A stretch of DNA of 64,000 bases from Aplysia californica (Eukaryota > Mollusca > Gastropoda > Aplysiida > Aplysiidae): NCBI RefSeq assembly GCF_000002075.1, contig NW_004797276.1, positions 1,861,866 to 1,925,865 of the forward strand, read 5' to 3'. A model generated the notes under the pieces. The model searched no databases and had not been told where the DNA came from. It saw nothing but the letters and a program-made list of their open reading frames with translations. Numbering within the stretch: the stretch's first letter is position 1; the number at the start of each line of letters is the position of its first letter. Positions 44,109 to 57,030 of the stretch are shown piece by piece. The translations under genes were made by a program, and so were the position numbers.

Positions 44109-44934
44109 TTTTACTACGGTATTATTGTAAAACTCTCTGACCCACGATGAAGGCCTATTGTTACTTATTATTGTATCAGTTGTGTTATGCAGCTATTTCA
44201 TTGGTTGGGCTCTGAAAATTTAGCCGTCTTCGCATAATTTGTGTATACAGTTTTCTCTCATAATTTTGTCTGTTTTCTGATAAGGTTATTGTCAGCTGGT
44301 TCCGTCAAGGAGTTTAAAACAAATTGTAACCTTCTTGCGTTCCGTTTATCAAAACGTGGTCTAGCGCATTATTCCAGGTAGATCTACATGTTTATTAGTC
44401 AAATTTAAATCATAATTCTTTTCAAATGCATTCCATATTCACTATGCTTTGCTATGTGAATACGTGATTTAATCATTATTATATTATTATTATTATTATG
44501 CAATGCGTAAAAGGCGAAGTACGCAGGCTCCTTCTTTTAGTATTCATTCCCCTTGACCAGAAGATTGCCCCGAAAAACGTTGTTTCAGTTTCAGGCTTAG
44601 TGTGATAACCATGGACCTTACTGTATAACCTCCTCGCTGATAACTCAGTTGTTCATTTCCGGTATGTTTTGCATTGAGTTCATTGAGTCAAAATTAAGAT
44701 TTGTCACAGGGAAGTGCTGAGTGTTCTAAGCCAGCCTACTAAGTGTGGGTTTTGTAGGCCTGTGTCCTACTGATAATGTCCATTTGTGGTTGCATGGTGC
44801 ATATTAAAATTTATCGGGCGCTAGGCCCTAAGGCCTAACTTGAACATTGTGATTGCCGGCCGGCTGCAGTCAGACAGAGCTCGGACATCGCCTTGACTTT
44901 TCTTCTTGTGTCCAGTGAGATTTATTATATTGAT

Positions 44935-45125
44935 TATTAGATTCTAGATCTATCCCAGTTCCTACTCCTACTTCGCACCTCGTTTTGTTGTTGTTGTTGT
45001 TGTTGTTTTTAATTTAGATCTAGATTCTAGATCTATCCCAGTTCCTACTTTGCCCCTCGTTTTTGTTGTTGTTGTTTTAAATTTAGATATCTAGATCTAT
45101 ATCTAGATATAGATCTAGTTAAATC
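44935..45125. repeat. Tandem duplication with AGATCT and (GTT)n units
   Basis: agattctagatctatcccag / ttcctact ... cgttttgttgttgttg occurs twice (about 44939-45010 and 45017-45080), followed by tagatctatatctagatata. Similar in motif to the start of the window. Confidence 0.75.
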
Positions 45126-46017
45126 TAAATGTGTAAAAGCAAATAACATTTTAAAAGTTAAAATTACAGTAGTCTTGCTGACAGTTTGTCTCTCACCCAA
45201 GCTTTTTTTTTTTGAAACTCAAATCATGGTATCCTACCTAGCCTAGGCCTGTGAAATGAGAAATTATGTAGTTTATTCGGGGAGATTCTGTGTGTGAGTA
45301 AAAATTATTAACCAAAACTTGTAACATCAATATAAATCTAAATATAGAATAGGTAACGAATCTAGCCATCGCCCGAAGTAAAATATCATAGAGAGAATGA
45401 GTCCACACCAGGGCAAAAGTAGGCCTACTTCTTGTTTGTTTGTTTTTTTGTTTTTTTAAATGTGCGTATGCCTTGATTCACACCGATGCAAAATAATGGT
45501 TGCTCCCTAAAGCGCAAGGGAGTAGGGACAGTCAACGTCCGCGGCGGCGCCAACATGTCCCAGACGGATCTGCGTGACTTGTTTGCATTTTTGCTGGATT
45601 CGGTACCCAAACCCTACCCGACCATTTACCTGACCCCACCTCTACTTCTTTTAAACCTTGATCCATCAAATGTGAATAAAACGTGCAGATCTGGAAGTAG
45701 TGGAAGATTGCCGCTGCGTCCACGACCCCCCCCCCCCCCCACCCCAAACTCCACCGTCCCCGCCCCCTATCACTATCATCACGGCAACTTACTTGACACA
45801 ACATCACGCCAATTTATAAGTGAAGTACCTCACTCGTGCGAACTAGTCTTTTGTGTAGATCTATATATAAAGACAAGGTGGGGCTTTTGGGTGGGTTCAA
45901 GAACTCTCAAAAAGAATTAAAGACCTTTAAAATTCTCTTTGCTCTGTATACATGGTAGTAATTAAACTGTGCCCCACAGCTAACACAGTAGGCCTACTTG
46001 TAGTGCTCTCTGTATTC

Positions 46018-46261
<244 letters not shown>

Positions 46262-46439
46262 CTAGATCTAGAGAGACCTTATTGTTTCAACTACTGCTGC
46301 AACAATTAATCTGTCTGGTGTACAATTGAATTATAGATCTATGTTTTAATGATACATGTAGGTTGAGCTTGGTATTTCCAGGCCTGTTATGCCTTCAGGA
46401 ACTTTAGGGTTGGTTTCGACGGAACAGATTTCTGTGTAC

Positions 46440-46830
46440 TAGTTTAAGATTAAAGGTGCTCGTTCGTGTTCAACTGAAGTCATCATGGGTTCGAATGTGC
46501 CATTTGGAACAGTACTTTACACTAATTTTCCTCACTTCGACCCCAGTGGGAACGGGTACCTGGCTGTAGACAGCAAAAGACCTTATCAGTTGTTGGTGTT
46601 TTTAGTGCATGCCATCCACAGCTCACACTGTATTATAGTTTCCAGGGAAGACGAGAATGTTTCCGAGTCATGTTCTAAGGTCTGGTAGGGTAATAATAGT
46701 TGTCAAGCGCATAGAGCATTGCATAAGAGGATATGAGCAATATAAATGCAATCAATTATTATTTATTATTATAGCATGCCTGTAAAGCATGGATTAGGTG
46801 TTGTATAAATGCAGTTGTTCACTATTATTT
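46440..46830 (+). mobile_element. SINE-like element with ATT-rich tail
   Basis: catgggttcgaatgtgcc gives a B-box-like GGTTCGAAT. The 3' part tcaagcgcatagagcattgc ... gagcaatataaatgcaatca followed by attattattta resembles SINE ends common in marine invertebrates. A second tail-like unit follows at 46775-46815. Confidence 0.45.
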
Positions 46831-47247
46831 TCCAAAATCATTGATATTTTTACGCAGGCCTTAGACTTAGTGATAGAGTCTTTGGCAGATTTTCTTTGAA
46901 ATATTTTTTTATAGAAAGATCCTGATTCTATACAAATGCTGTCGCTGTTTTTTTATTCACAGATAAAGAAAAATAGACACTCTAGCCATGTTCATGTTTC
47001 GAGAATGGCTCTATATGTCCACTAGGGGTTCGAGATCTTGTATGTATAATTTTTACTACAAAGAGATACATTCACATGTACTTGTATAAGTCGAACTGTA
47101 GGCCTAAGCCTCCTGGCAATCATTTCTGATAATGTCGTAATATACTAATTGTTGAATGTACTTTAAAAAAGAACTTTAAAAATATTGGGTTTTTTTCTTG
47201 TCAGGTTAGTAGTATTGTTAGTCTTGTATTAGTTATATTTTCATGCA

Positions 47248-47249
47248 GC

Positions 47250-47327
<78 letters not shown>

Positions 47328-47390
47328 TATCTCTCTCTCTCTGCATAGTCTCTCTCTCTCTCTCTCTCTCTCTGATCTCTCTCTTTCTTC
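47248..47390. repeat. (CT)n microsatellite
   Basis: Interrupted CT run of about 140 bases, ending 86 bases before the first transporter coding exon begins. Confidence 0.95.
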
Positions 47391-47476
47391 CTCCCTCTCC
47401 GCGTACCTTTTTTCCCGACATGAACATGATCATTTACCCACTCCTAATAACACCAACTTTGTTTTCTTTTCAACAG

Positions 47477-47742
47477 AACCCAGTGCAAAATAGGCCTACA
47501 GTGCTGGTTTAGTCTGACAGACTGATGGTCGATTTGAAGTCAGCTGCACAATGGCTAATGAAGTGGTAGAATGTGGAGCAGCCACAAGGGAGACTGAGAA
47601 TTGCCATGATCCATTCCTTACGGAACAAGGAAATTCAGTTCCAAAACAAAGAGAAAAGAGCTCCCTTGAGAAATTCAAAGATCATGAGTATCGAAGAAAA
47701 TTCTTGCATTCAGTGGTCCTGTCGTGTTCCAGTTTTGTTTTG
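47477..47742 (+). CDS. Transporter exon 1 seen: 5' UTR end and N-terminus
   Basis: Acceptor ttttcttttcaacag at 47476, so a non-coding exon must lie upstream. ATG at 47551 opens MANEVVECGAATRETENCHD and ends in RRKFLHSVVLSCSSFVL. Donor GTAACT. The cytosolic N-terminus is about 47 residues. Confidence 0.88.
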
Positions 47743-50700
47743 GTAACTGTTTCAGAATTACTAACAACTTATGAAATTGACATGATATTTTTATTTTAAT
47801 ACACATGATGACTTGTTACCTTTGTTTACTTGGACAAATGTACAGGACGGTCTGTTGAAGAATCGAGTTGAATGTGATAAAAGTAAAGATGTTGGCCTAG
47901 CCTTTACTGTGGAGAGATCTTCTCTCTTTCGTTATAATTTAATGATATGGCAGGTTAATTATTTATATCGTTCATAATTAAATATAAAAAATATTGAAAA
48001 CAAATAAGCAACAGGATTACTTCTTTATTATTGACCTTGTGACAGTATAACATGGATAGGTCGAACAAAGAAGACTCGAAATCACGCATCCATCAAACTG
48101 TGCCTGTGGTCCCGGGTCTTTTTTCTTCTTTGTGTTAGTTAGATATCCCTCGAACTACGGATCCCTTGAACTACCAAAGCTCGTCCAGACGAATTCGAGC
48201 TATCCGTGTTTTACTGTTATAAAGCCTGAAATTTGTAACACAGGAAAATTCACAAATAACAGAAAGACTTCCGCTCCCTTCCAATTTCACTATGTATTGT
48301 ATGTGCTGGAATGATGAGTTAACTCTTTGTTCCCCATCGGAGGCTGGGAGCGTCCAGTACTAATGACAACTGTCTTTTTATTTAGTGCTAGCTTTTGCTT
48401 GTTTTTCGGAACTATTCCTGAACCAAGTTTATTAATTATGACCAAGCCTTTGTTTCCACTATTTAGAAGTTGGAGGCAAGCTATTGGGGTTATAATGAGA
48501 CATACACTAGGTTTAGGTGACTGTTAAAAAAAACTCAGCGAAACGGTAGAAAAAACTCAGGGCTTAAAGAGTTAAGTATGAGTACCTACGATATACTTCG
48601 GGGCCCTTGTTTCTTCATGGTGATGTTATTGCTGCTAACTAATGCTTTATCAGTCATCAAACTGGACACCTTATCCCAGGATATGAAGCCACTAGTGTCA
48701 ATTAGAAGCTGGTCTACAAGACAGTCTGCTGTGATAATGTGGTCTACTATAAGTCTTGCTTGACAGACCACAGTCTGTCGGATCATCTACAGCTATAAAG
48801 GCTTACACAGGCTAATAATATAAATATTATACTATCACTGCCACTCTCTGATAGACTTCTTTAAAGTAAGAAGTCAGGGAGGCAAGTCCCACCCCTCCAT
48901 CCCCTGAAAAAGGTAGCCACATTTATTTTTAATACATAGGCCTACAACCAGTGACAGTCCCGCCAATCCTGTATAAACATAGAGGGAAAATGTTTAGTTT
49001 TGTTGGTTGAAGTAGACTGATAGTGACAGACAGTCAAATGGAACATTTGTAAACTGGTCCAGCGGTAGACCGACAAGTAGAACATCACAATATCAAGACA
49101 TCGCAGGTAACTATCCAGTGAACTGGCACCACTAATGATTTCACCACGCTTAAATCATACAAAATCAAATATGATCATTGTCATCTTTGAACCACAATCC
49201 TTTAATTGTTCTTCACTTTTTGTACAGGGCTTAGTGATTGGACAGCAAGGACCAACATTTTTGGATCTTTTGATCATCACCGGCGTAGACCTTGAGACAG
49301 GATCATCCTTCTTTACTGCAGCTTCCTGCGGCTATTTGTTTGGCTCATTTGTTAGTGGATTCTTACATGGCAAGGTCAAACTATTCTTCTTTTAGTTAGT
49401 AGTAATCTTAGTGACTCTTACCTATTTCGGGTGCTATAGTATTTTAAGTATGCATGCACTTATTCCAAAGTACTAGGGACATCTGTAGAGAAGTGTCCAT
49501 TAGCTCATCAGCCAAAGGAGGTTTGAGCCTGTTTAAAGTGATTTTCATTTTATTGAGATGACAATGGGCAGTAGAGTTCCTTTGCTTTGGTCATGTTGTA
49601 ATTTATGATGAACCTGAAATCTGTTACTGAGAAAGAATTTGATTTTGACCTTTATGTGTGACTTGAAACTTGACTCATAGCAGTGCCAGTGACAATGGTC
49701 ACTTTTTAATGATACTTTGAAGGAGCAAACGCGTGTCTGTGGTGTAACAATAAGGCACTAAGCTACTGCACAGAGAAGACATGAGTTTGATTCTCAGTGG
49801 GGAGAATTTTTATCAAGTATCTCCGTCTTTCTGCTGGAATATTGTGTTCCTCTCAGCCTGGGTTGGCCATGACAGTCAGAGTAGGAACAACCCACCTCCT
49901 ATATGATGTAAATAGTGTCAATGTTGGCGTAAAACTTCTACTACTACAAAAAAAATATGACGGAGCAAAGGGCTTAATGAAATATAGTGGGCCATTTACA
50001 CACAAACGAGATAATGACTTTGCATTTAATCAAGTACATATAAATAGTAACTGCAACATGCATGCTTCTGATACTTACAACTTAGATTGAAAACTGGGTC
50101 AGAGGGCTTGTCTTGGAAAGTCTCTAAAACGTTCCTCCGTTTTAGACTTCCGCTATTTAAAGCATGCTATAATAGTGTAACACAGTAATAACAAAATGGA
50201 ATGCATTATTATTTTTTAAATAATAATATGGGTAATAATAGAATTTTAGAATCTAGTTGTATAAGGTTTGTCAATTGTGATATATTTTAACTGACATACT
50301 GTTTCTCATCTATACAGGTAAATGACCATATAATGATGGTTGTGGTCAGTGCTGGAGCAGGCACAGCTGCCATCATCACTCCACACTGCTCACCTTTCTG
50401 GCTCATGATCTGTATACGGTTTCTAACAAACATGTTCTGTGGTGGCATTGACACTTGTAAGTTAAAATTCTCTTTTTGATTTTATTGATATTTTTGTGCT
50501 TGTCCTGCTTGAAGTAGGTAGCGTAAACACGGCCTCGCGAGCAGTCGCGGCCTTCCGACCTCGTGGTATCAGTGAAATGGGGGTAATTCCGATCGCTGTT
50601 TCTTTGCTCTTTCACTATAAAACAACAAATGCCATACACCTTGTAAAAGTTCAACTTTTCCTCGTTACAATGGTGTAAGTTGTTTATATGTCCGATTATT

Positions 50701-53514
50701 AGGAGCTGGAGAATCGCCGACGAAAGCGAAGCCCCTCGCGGTTGGAATGCGTGGTCGGCCGGTTCAAAAATTGACATGTGTGCATTCATATGCTTCGCGG
50801 AACAAGCGATGATTAAATACCGTCTTTTCATTGGCGGAGAACTGTAGAGCTCTAAACGGGCTTTTCCGTGATATATATTTGGCCTTTGGCATTTAAATAG
50901 AAAGCTTTTAAAAATGCTGTCAAAATGTTTAAAGATCACTTTTTACATCAAATATGTAAAATGCCGGCGTAAAAAATGTTTTAATGAAAAGATCAGTTTA
51001 TTTTCTATTAGAATAAAGTAATCATCTTGGAATTATTTAACATCAATCCTTCCGCCAGACTCAAAAAGCATGTGACCCCGCACACGGGGTACACTACAGT
51101 ATAAGCCGACTCGCTCGCTGCGGGGGCCGTTGCGGCGCCTGCCGGGTCAACGCTCGGTGTTTTTGTCTAAATAACGACAGATCATCGTGTTTGAAGTGAT
51201 AAAATACTGATTTGTAATGATCACAGTCTTGAAAAAAATTAGGCTCCATATATTTGTTATAGTGATTGTACTCTGTTAATGTGGAGATGTTTAGTGCAGG
51301 TGTACTCTTTTATTGTCTGTCAAACATGGTGTTGCAGCCAGTGACTGACTTTAACAAATTTTACCAAATTTTAAACAACTACCATTTTCTTTAAAATTGA
51401 CTGAGAGGTTAAAGAATGGTACCAAAATGCTCAGTGGATATAGGCCTTTCAATTGGAACAGATAAATTTGGCATACAGCTACTTTGAAAATTTAGTTTCT
51501 GGTACCTACTTGAAGTCTTCTTCCTCTTTATCGTCTCAAGTGACGCACTTTTGTAAGCTACTTTCCACTTGCACCTCTCTTCCCCAGCCTTTGTTTGAAC
51601 TTTTCAGTAAAGTAAAAGTGACCTAATTATTTTTATTGTTTTCATACAATGTCTTCCTTGGAAGCAATGGAAGGTTATGCTTAGTGTCCATTAGCATATT
51701 TTAGTTTAGTTGTGAAAAATTCACAATTGTTTATGATTGTTTATGAGATTACATCTATTGCCAAACAAGAAAGAAAATTCAAGCTTTTACAGGTAATATG
51801 CATGCATATTACTGTAATATGTTCTCTTTAGGAATGGGAATTATACCTTTACGACATTTCTTTTCTTCATATGTCGTCTCAAAAATAGCTCTCAGTGTTA
51901 GTTCATAATTTGTACATGTAGGCCTACTGATAAAGGAGCCTGTGTTCAGCAGTTCTTCCTTATTTCACTACAGTCTGTGCCCAAGTCTGGTTGTTCTGCC
52001 ATCGTTGAAACTGTCTGTGCAAAGTTGAGGCGCCCTTGTTTTTCTATATATATTTGCATGCAACATGTAAAGTTTAGCCTGTAGATTCATGTGAGCTCTA
52101 AGCTGAGTCTGCGGTGTCCTGTTCTTACTGTAAACTGTAACTGCCCCTGTCTGTCAGGAATGAAGACGACATTCTCTCACTTTGGTTTCTGTTTATGTGT
52201 CCATCTTTCCTCCTGTGTCTTATCTTTCCAAAATTACTGTTTAGTCTTATTGACGGCATGGTTGCTTTGCATATATTTTTTTTTAAGTCAAAATTTTAAT
52301 TATTAACAATTTTTTGGGGTCCTTCTGTTAACCTTTTCAGCAACACTAGAAACAGACCAGTAGTTATTTTCCCATGATATTATTACTATAATTATAATCT
52401 CCTTTCCTTTGCTCTTTTCATTTCAGTTGCTAATGCCCAGCACCTAGGTCTGTGGGGATCTGAGGGCCGGGCTTTACTGCAGTTCATTCATTTCACATTT
52501 GCTTTGGGCGGAATGCTGACACCTTTGTATACAGAGCCATTCCTTGCGGAAAAAGATGTTTCAGATGATCACACTACAGATTCCCAGCTCAGCATTAATA
52601 CAACAGCTGTGCCATATTCACTGAACACCTCAATCATGGAAAATACTTCAACTTCTAGTCACAACATGACCATCTCAGGTGACCACCAGATCAGTTCGAA
52701 TGTTCATTATGCTTTCCTTATAACAGGAATTTTGTCTTTCCTTGCATCCATTCCATACATAGTGCTCTATTTTACAGACAAATCAGGAAAAAGTTCTTCA
52801 GACGGTCCATCTAGTGATGAGAAATCTAGAAAAGTCCCTTTACCCTTACGTGTGTTTATGATCATAGTGTTGTGCCTCCTCTATGTGGTATACTGTTGTG
52901 TTGAAGACACCTTTGCTTCTTTCCTAATGACCTTTGTTGTTAATGAATACGACCATGTTACTAAGTCTAAAGGAGCTTACATGACCACTTTTTACTGGGC
53001 TTCATTCGCTGTTGGAAGATTTCTCAGCATTTTTTTAGCAAAATACATGCGAGCAGTGAGGCTAATGTATTTATGTAGCACTCTTATGATAATTGCATAT
53101 TCAGCGTTTCTTGTCAGTGCCCACTTTGCTGCAATAGATGCCCTAACAGTTTTTGCAGGCTTAGCAGGGGTAGCTATGTCGTCTTTATTTCCTTCTGGCC
53201 TGTCTTGGACAGAAGCAGAGCTGATGCCTGTTACAGGTTGGATTTCATCCTTTATTTTGATTGGCAGCTCTATAGGGATGATGGTGAACCCTCTGATTTT
53301 AGGGTACCTTATGGAAGAGGTTGCAAACATGTGGTTTTGTTATCTCTTGCTTGGGGAAACACTGTTAATGTGTGTTATATTTTTGTTTCTCTTGTTCTTC
53401 AACCGTAAGTATGTTAACATCAAGTATGGACCTGTGACCCTGCCTGTGACTAGTTCTGTTACTGTCGTAGCTCCTCCTGAATCTGAAAGTCTTCACAGTG
53501 CAAAGATGCTCTAA
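47551..53514 (+). CDS. MFSD4/NaGLT1-like major facilitator transporter (four coding exons)
   Basis: A membrane solute carrier of the major facilitator superfamily, closest in my judgement to MFSD4B (sodium-dependent glucose transporter 1) and MFSD4A. Four exons, 47551-47742, 49228-49374, 50318-50456 and 52427-53514, join in frame to 521 residues, a normal length. Residues about 48-75 start TM1 and carry LGLVIGQQGPTFLDL (family: LGPTFxDL). TM2 has GYLFGSFVSGFL. TM4/5 has CGGIDTFANAQHLGLWG (family: GxLDTGGNxxLLxLWG), then ALLQFIHFTFALGGMLTPL. The loop at about 190-240 is Ser/Thr-rich with sequons NTT, NTS, NTS and NMT, as for an extracellular glycosylated loop. A charged loop follows, then six more helices. 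Substrate is not provable from sequence: sugar or related solute. ATG 47551 is chosen because it is the first in frame after the acceptor at 47476. Confidence 0.88.
49228..49374 (+). CDS. Transporter exon 2: TM1-TM2
   Basis: Acceptor ...tttttgtacag. It encodes GLVIGQQGPTFLDLLIITGV and AASCGYLFGSFVSGFLHGK. The donor GTCAAA is weak, but it is the only one keeping the frame into the next exon. Confidence 0.88.
49736..49960 (+). mobile_element. tRNA-headed SINE in transporter intron 2
   Basis: gtgtctgtggtgtaacaata ... catgagtttgattctcagtg supplies box A/B-like segments. It ends ggcgtaaaacttctactact then an A run. Moderately supported. It differs from SINE 1. Confidence 0.5.
50318..50456 (+). CDS. 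Transporter exon 3: TM3-TM4
   Basis: Acceptor ...atctatacag, donor GTAAGT. It encodes VNDHIMMVVVSAGAGTAAII and FWLMICIRFLTNMFCGGIDT. A decayed copy of this exon lies 8 kb upstream at 42150. Confidence 0.9.
50500..51175. repeat. Unclassified insertion-like block with GC-rich ends
   Basis: CpG-rich edges (cacggcctcgcgagcagtcg at 50528; cgctcgctgcgggggccgtt at 51110) bound an AT-rich middle in transporter intron 3. The composition contrasts sharply with the intron around it. I could not match the ends as clear TIRs and saw no transposase. Confidence 0.35.
51176..52426. other. Transporter intron 3, distal part
   Basis: Non-coding and AT-rich. Nothing recognised except the acceptor. Confidence 0.4.
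52427..53514 (+). CDS. Transporter exon 4: TM5 to C-terminus
   Basis: Acceptor ...ttcatttcag. It encodes ANAQHLGLWGSEGRALLQFI, the glycosylatable loop, and the whole C-terminal six-helix half, ending LHSAKML and TAA. A single 1,088-base exon. The stop is followed nine bases later by a transposon. Confidence 0.93.
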
Positions 53515-53523
53515 TTATAAATA

Positions 53524-54565
53524 CAGTCGTCTCCGCCTAAGATCCCACCGTTTATGGTCCTGGTTCGCCTAAGATCCCGCTGTTTTGGAAAAACAGAAGT
53601 TTTACTATATTATAATAGTCACCCCTAAGATCCCGCACTGAAGGAGCTACATTCGGCTAAGATCCCGCTTTTCAGGTCATAATTTAGTTATTTTTTCCTT
53701 TATTTGATTAAGAAAAAAAAAAGAATAAGAAACCTGGGGGCGCTCAGCTCATTAACTAAGTAGCGAAAATGTGCGATCATTGTACGGTCCGTCGCGTCAC
53801 GGATCATTCACTCTCATGAATGTGATCACACCTCTGTTGTATATCTCGATAAGCAGTTACCATGTTTACCCCAGACGGGATTGCACCAAGGCGTGAACTT
53901 ATCGATGCCGTGCTTTCCCTGATCACCTGAGCCTGATCATATATCACACACTAGGTGGGGAGGGCCCACAAGCAAGCCTCAGGCTGCATTCTATCAACTG
54001 AACTCGTGGACGTTTACGTTTTCCCAACCATCGCTCTCGTCTTTCAGTTTTGCGCTCTAACTTCTTAGACAGACTGGCGCCCATACTCATGGACTGTCCA
54101 ATCACCTCTGCGTAATGGGGTCATCTGCTGGCAGTGATCCTGCCTTTCATTTTCTTAAAAAATTGGTCGGTGTGGTCACAGCACAGCAATTTATGATGCA
54201 TCATGACATGGGCGGGGAGCTCTGTTAGAGATGGAAAGCAATAAATTTTTGTTGGGAGGGGGGGGGGGGGCATTGCTTGAATCCAACTGGTTCCCACCTG
54301 ACACATTGCATGTATTTTTTTTAAAACCCTGCCCCCAAACAAACAAAAATGTGAATAACGACTTCTGAAAAGAACTTAAGTGCCCTGGAGTCACGTCAGT
54401 TCATTTTAAAGTAAGGGAAGATCAGGAGATCATTGTACAGATTATGGACCTGACCATGAGTTACTGTGGATTCTTCCCCCTGGCCATTTGGGTAAGATCC
54501 CGGTTCGCCTTAGATCCCACATTTTCCTTGCTTCCGAGCACCCGGATCTTTGGCGGAGACTACTG
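53524..54565. mobile_element. pogo/Tigger-like transposon in the transporter 3' UTR
   Basis: TIRs CAGTCGTCTCCGCCTAAGAT and the complement of CAGTAGTCTCCGCCAAAGAT, with TA at 53522-53523 and 54566-54567. Multiple cctaagatcccgc subterminal repeats occur at both ends. It is 1,042 bases long with no transposase recognised. It begins nine bases after the transporter stop codon, so most of the 3' UTR is transposon sequence unless the transcript ends within it. Confidence 0.88.
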
Positions 54566-55650
54566 TATATATATATTTTATCAGACTGTGAAGTGAAACA
54601 GGTTTATCCAGTCTGTCATTTCTCATCCGGGAAAAAACTTCTGAACCATTTGCTGTTATGCCTAAGAGTTTTACTTAATTAATGAAAGCATGAAATAGCC
54701 TATAGTTATAGCTCTGCTTATGCGCTGCTCGCAAATGTTGTTGCCTGCATTCTGTAATCTGCTTCTCTCTTTAAAATAATTGGGGACTTTTGCTGCCATA
54801 TTGTTACTTTTGCTTTTTGCAATAGATTTGCAAGCCATACATCTTACAATAAAGCCTTTTTATTATGATGTCTGCCCTTACAAGTTTTTGATTACTAAAT
54901 TAACACAAAATGGTAATCCTACCCCCCTCCTACAAATGTTTTAGCAAGTAGGCCTATTTATGCTATTGACATAAAATGTTGATCCATGCATTTTGTCAGT
55001 GGAAAACATTGTATTCAATAACGCAGTATTTTTAATCAATGAACTTCATGGGTTTGGGGTTTTTTTTAAGATATTGTTTGTCCTTGTCTTTCATTTTAAT
55101 TTGTTTGTGTGTTCCTTTTCTGTGTTTTTTCTTTCTTTTTATCTGGAGATGAGAGATGTGTCTGTGCCCATGCTAGGGAAAATTAGGTAAGCCTATAAAC
55201 TTTTTGTATTCATATATATATGATCCAGCTCCGTATATATATGAAAACGTTTTAACGTTAAAATTTATTAATGCCTTTTCCGAGTGCCGACACCCATGAA
55301 CATTTTCAAACCCATTGTAACTTTGTAGCCTTGCAGAATATAGAGATATGGGGTTTCTATATATATTTTATGCAATAAAGAAAGGGTGTATTACGTCATC
55401 TCTGTGTTTGTTATGTTTTTTCTTAATGGTGTGAAATCACTTTGTGCTCACTGAGGCTCTAGCAGAGGTGAGGTCAATTCCAGTCCATGAAAGCAAGAAT
55501 GGTGAAAATGTATATATATATATATGCAATATATATTAAACAATTCTGTGGGTTCTTGGTTTTTTCTGTTCAACTCAATGACTCAATATAGTTACTCATA
55601 CACACACGAAAGGTTGAATTTTTGGTTGTTTGTTTTGTTCTCTTTTGGTG
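54566..55650. other. Intergenic, nothing coding
   Basis: AT-rich with short (AT)n runs (55216, 55510). No gene recognised. Confidence 0.4.
54848..54853 (+). promoter_or_regulatory. Candidate polyadenylation signal AATAAA for the transporter
   Basis: First AATAAA beyond the transposon, 1.3 kb after the stop, followed by a T-rich stretch. An AATAAA inside the transposon (about 54240) is the alternative. Confidence 0.4.
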
Positions 55651-55735
55651 TGTGGATGGTTAGCAGGCGCACTGGTGTCGTTTACTCTTTCTTTCCTATC
55701 AAGCATCTATTGTCTTTATCTATCTTCATAGGTCA
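55651..55735 (+). mobile_element. Family B SINE/LINE fragment
   Basis: cgcactggtgtcgtttactc and tttcctatcaagcatctatt match the bodies at 27045 and 56035. The tail is absent. Confidence 0.6.
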
Positions 55736-56029
55736 GAGGTCTTCACTTTGGAGCGTAAAAAGAACTGCATGGAATGTATGGTGGTTATTTCTGATCACAG
55801 AGCTAGCAAACTGATGGAGTTTGTAGTAGATTGATTCTGTTCAGCCTATATTTCAAAGAGACATGTATAATTTTGATGTCAAATTTAAAGCAAGTAGAAT
55901 ATATATATATATATATAAGATCCTACAAATGTATCTTGTTGGAACCCTCTAGTTGTTGGGTGTCACATATAAACCCAATTTTTGTGACTGTTTGATTGCA
56001 CAAGAGAAGCATGGGATTCTGGTTTTCAA

Positions 56030-56216
56030 AGATAGTTCGTTGGTGGTTGGCCTGTGCTCAAGTGTGGTTTCCTTCTTCTTTCCTATCAAATATCTATGGT
56101 CCTTAACTCCCCTTCTTCTTTTTTATGTTTGTTGCTCTCTTGTAACACCTCTAATCTTCTGACACTCATATATGACCTTTTGCAGTTGCGAGTGCCGTAA
56201 TACCCCTACTAAAACT
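56030..56216 (+). mobile_element. Family B SINE/LINE 3' fragment with shared tail
   Basis: ttcttctttcctatcaaata ... gttgctctcttgtaacacct, then the tail gacactcatatatgaccttt, tgcagttgcgagtgccgtaa and cccctactaaaa. Confidence 0.7.
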
Positions 56217-56975
56217 AAAACTAAGGATAGTTTATAATTTATTTATATGGCAACCTGTGTAATCATTTATGGATAGAGTTTATTTCTCCACACTGATAAT
56301 TAAAGGAAAAACTGTTCAAGGTAATTCATATATTTTTATTGTCAGTATTGGGGGCTCTTTAGTGATTTTGATTGTTTCAGAATTTAAGTGTCTTCTTTTT
56401 AAGGACAATATGGCATCTACAGATCATAGGGTCAAATTATAGTCAAACCCTTGCTCATTTTGATAGCAGTTGATGAACTCAGCTAAAACCTAATACACTC
56501 ACTAGGCCCACATACTCAGTCTCACTCTACCTATCTAGCAGCATATGACGCACAAAATGAGGGCAGTACATGTATTTCAATTGTTACTATGATATCACAA
56601 TGAAACAATTACAATTTTGATAGGTTACCTACGCAGCCCTTATCTTGAGATGGAGGGTAAAGTGCACTTTATTTCTCTTCTCCACTATTGTTGTAACAGT
56701 AACGCATTAGGTCCCAGGTTCGAACCGAAATCAAGACGAGGAATAAAAACCCACCTTAGTCTCTATATCGTGAAGTCACACGTGAGTGACATGGGCCTGA
56801 CCAGACTGGCTTATATTCGGAGTTACTACAAAAATCGGGAAGTTCTGCCACACCCACCACTCCATCTGGTCCTTTCCTCCTTCAAATTATCACTCTTCGG
56901 ACTCTTTTTCGAATAATCAGTCAGGACAAAGCTTCGTACAGACGAAGATCTCACTGAAGAAGTGAAAGTTAATTG

Positions 56976-57030
<55 letters not shown>

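Noticed and set aside
45486-45920. 144-codon open frame with a proline run
   Set aside because: The Pro run comes from a C homopolymer and the rest has no recognisable domain. The GC-rich start may instead be an upstream non-coding exon or promoter.
50403-50939. 178-codon minus-strand open frame in transporter intron 3
   Set aside because: No domain, no conserved pattern, it overlaps the real exon 3 on the other strand, and its composition fits the unclassified insertion block.
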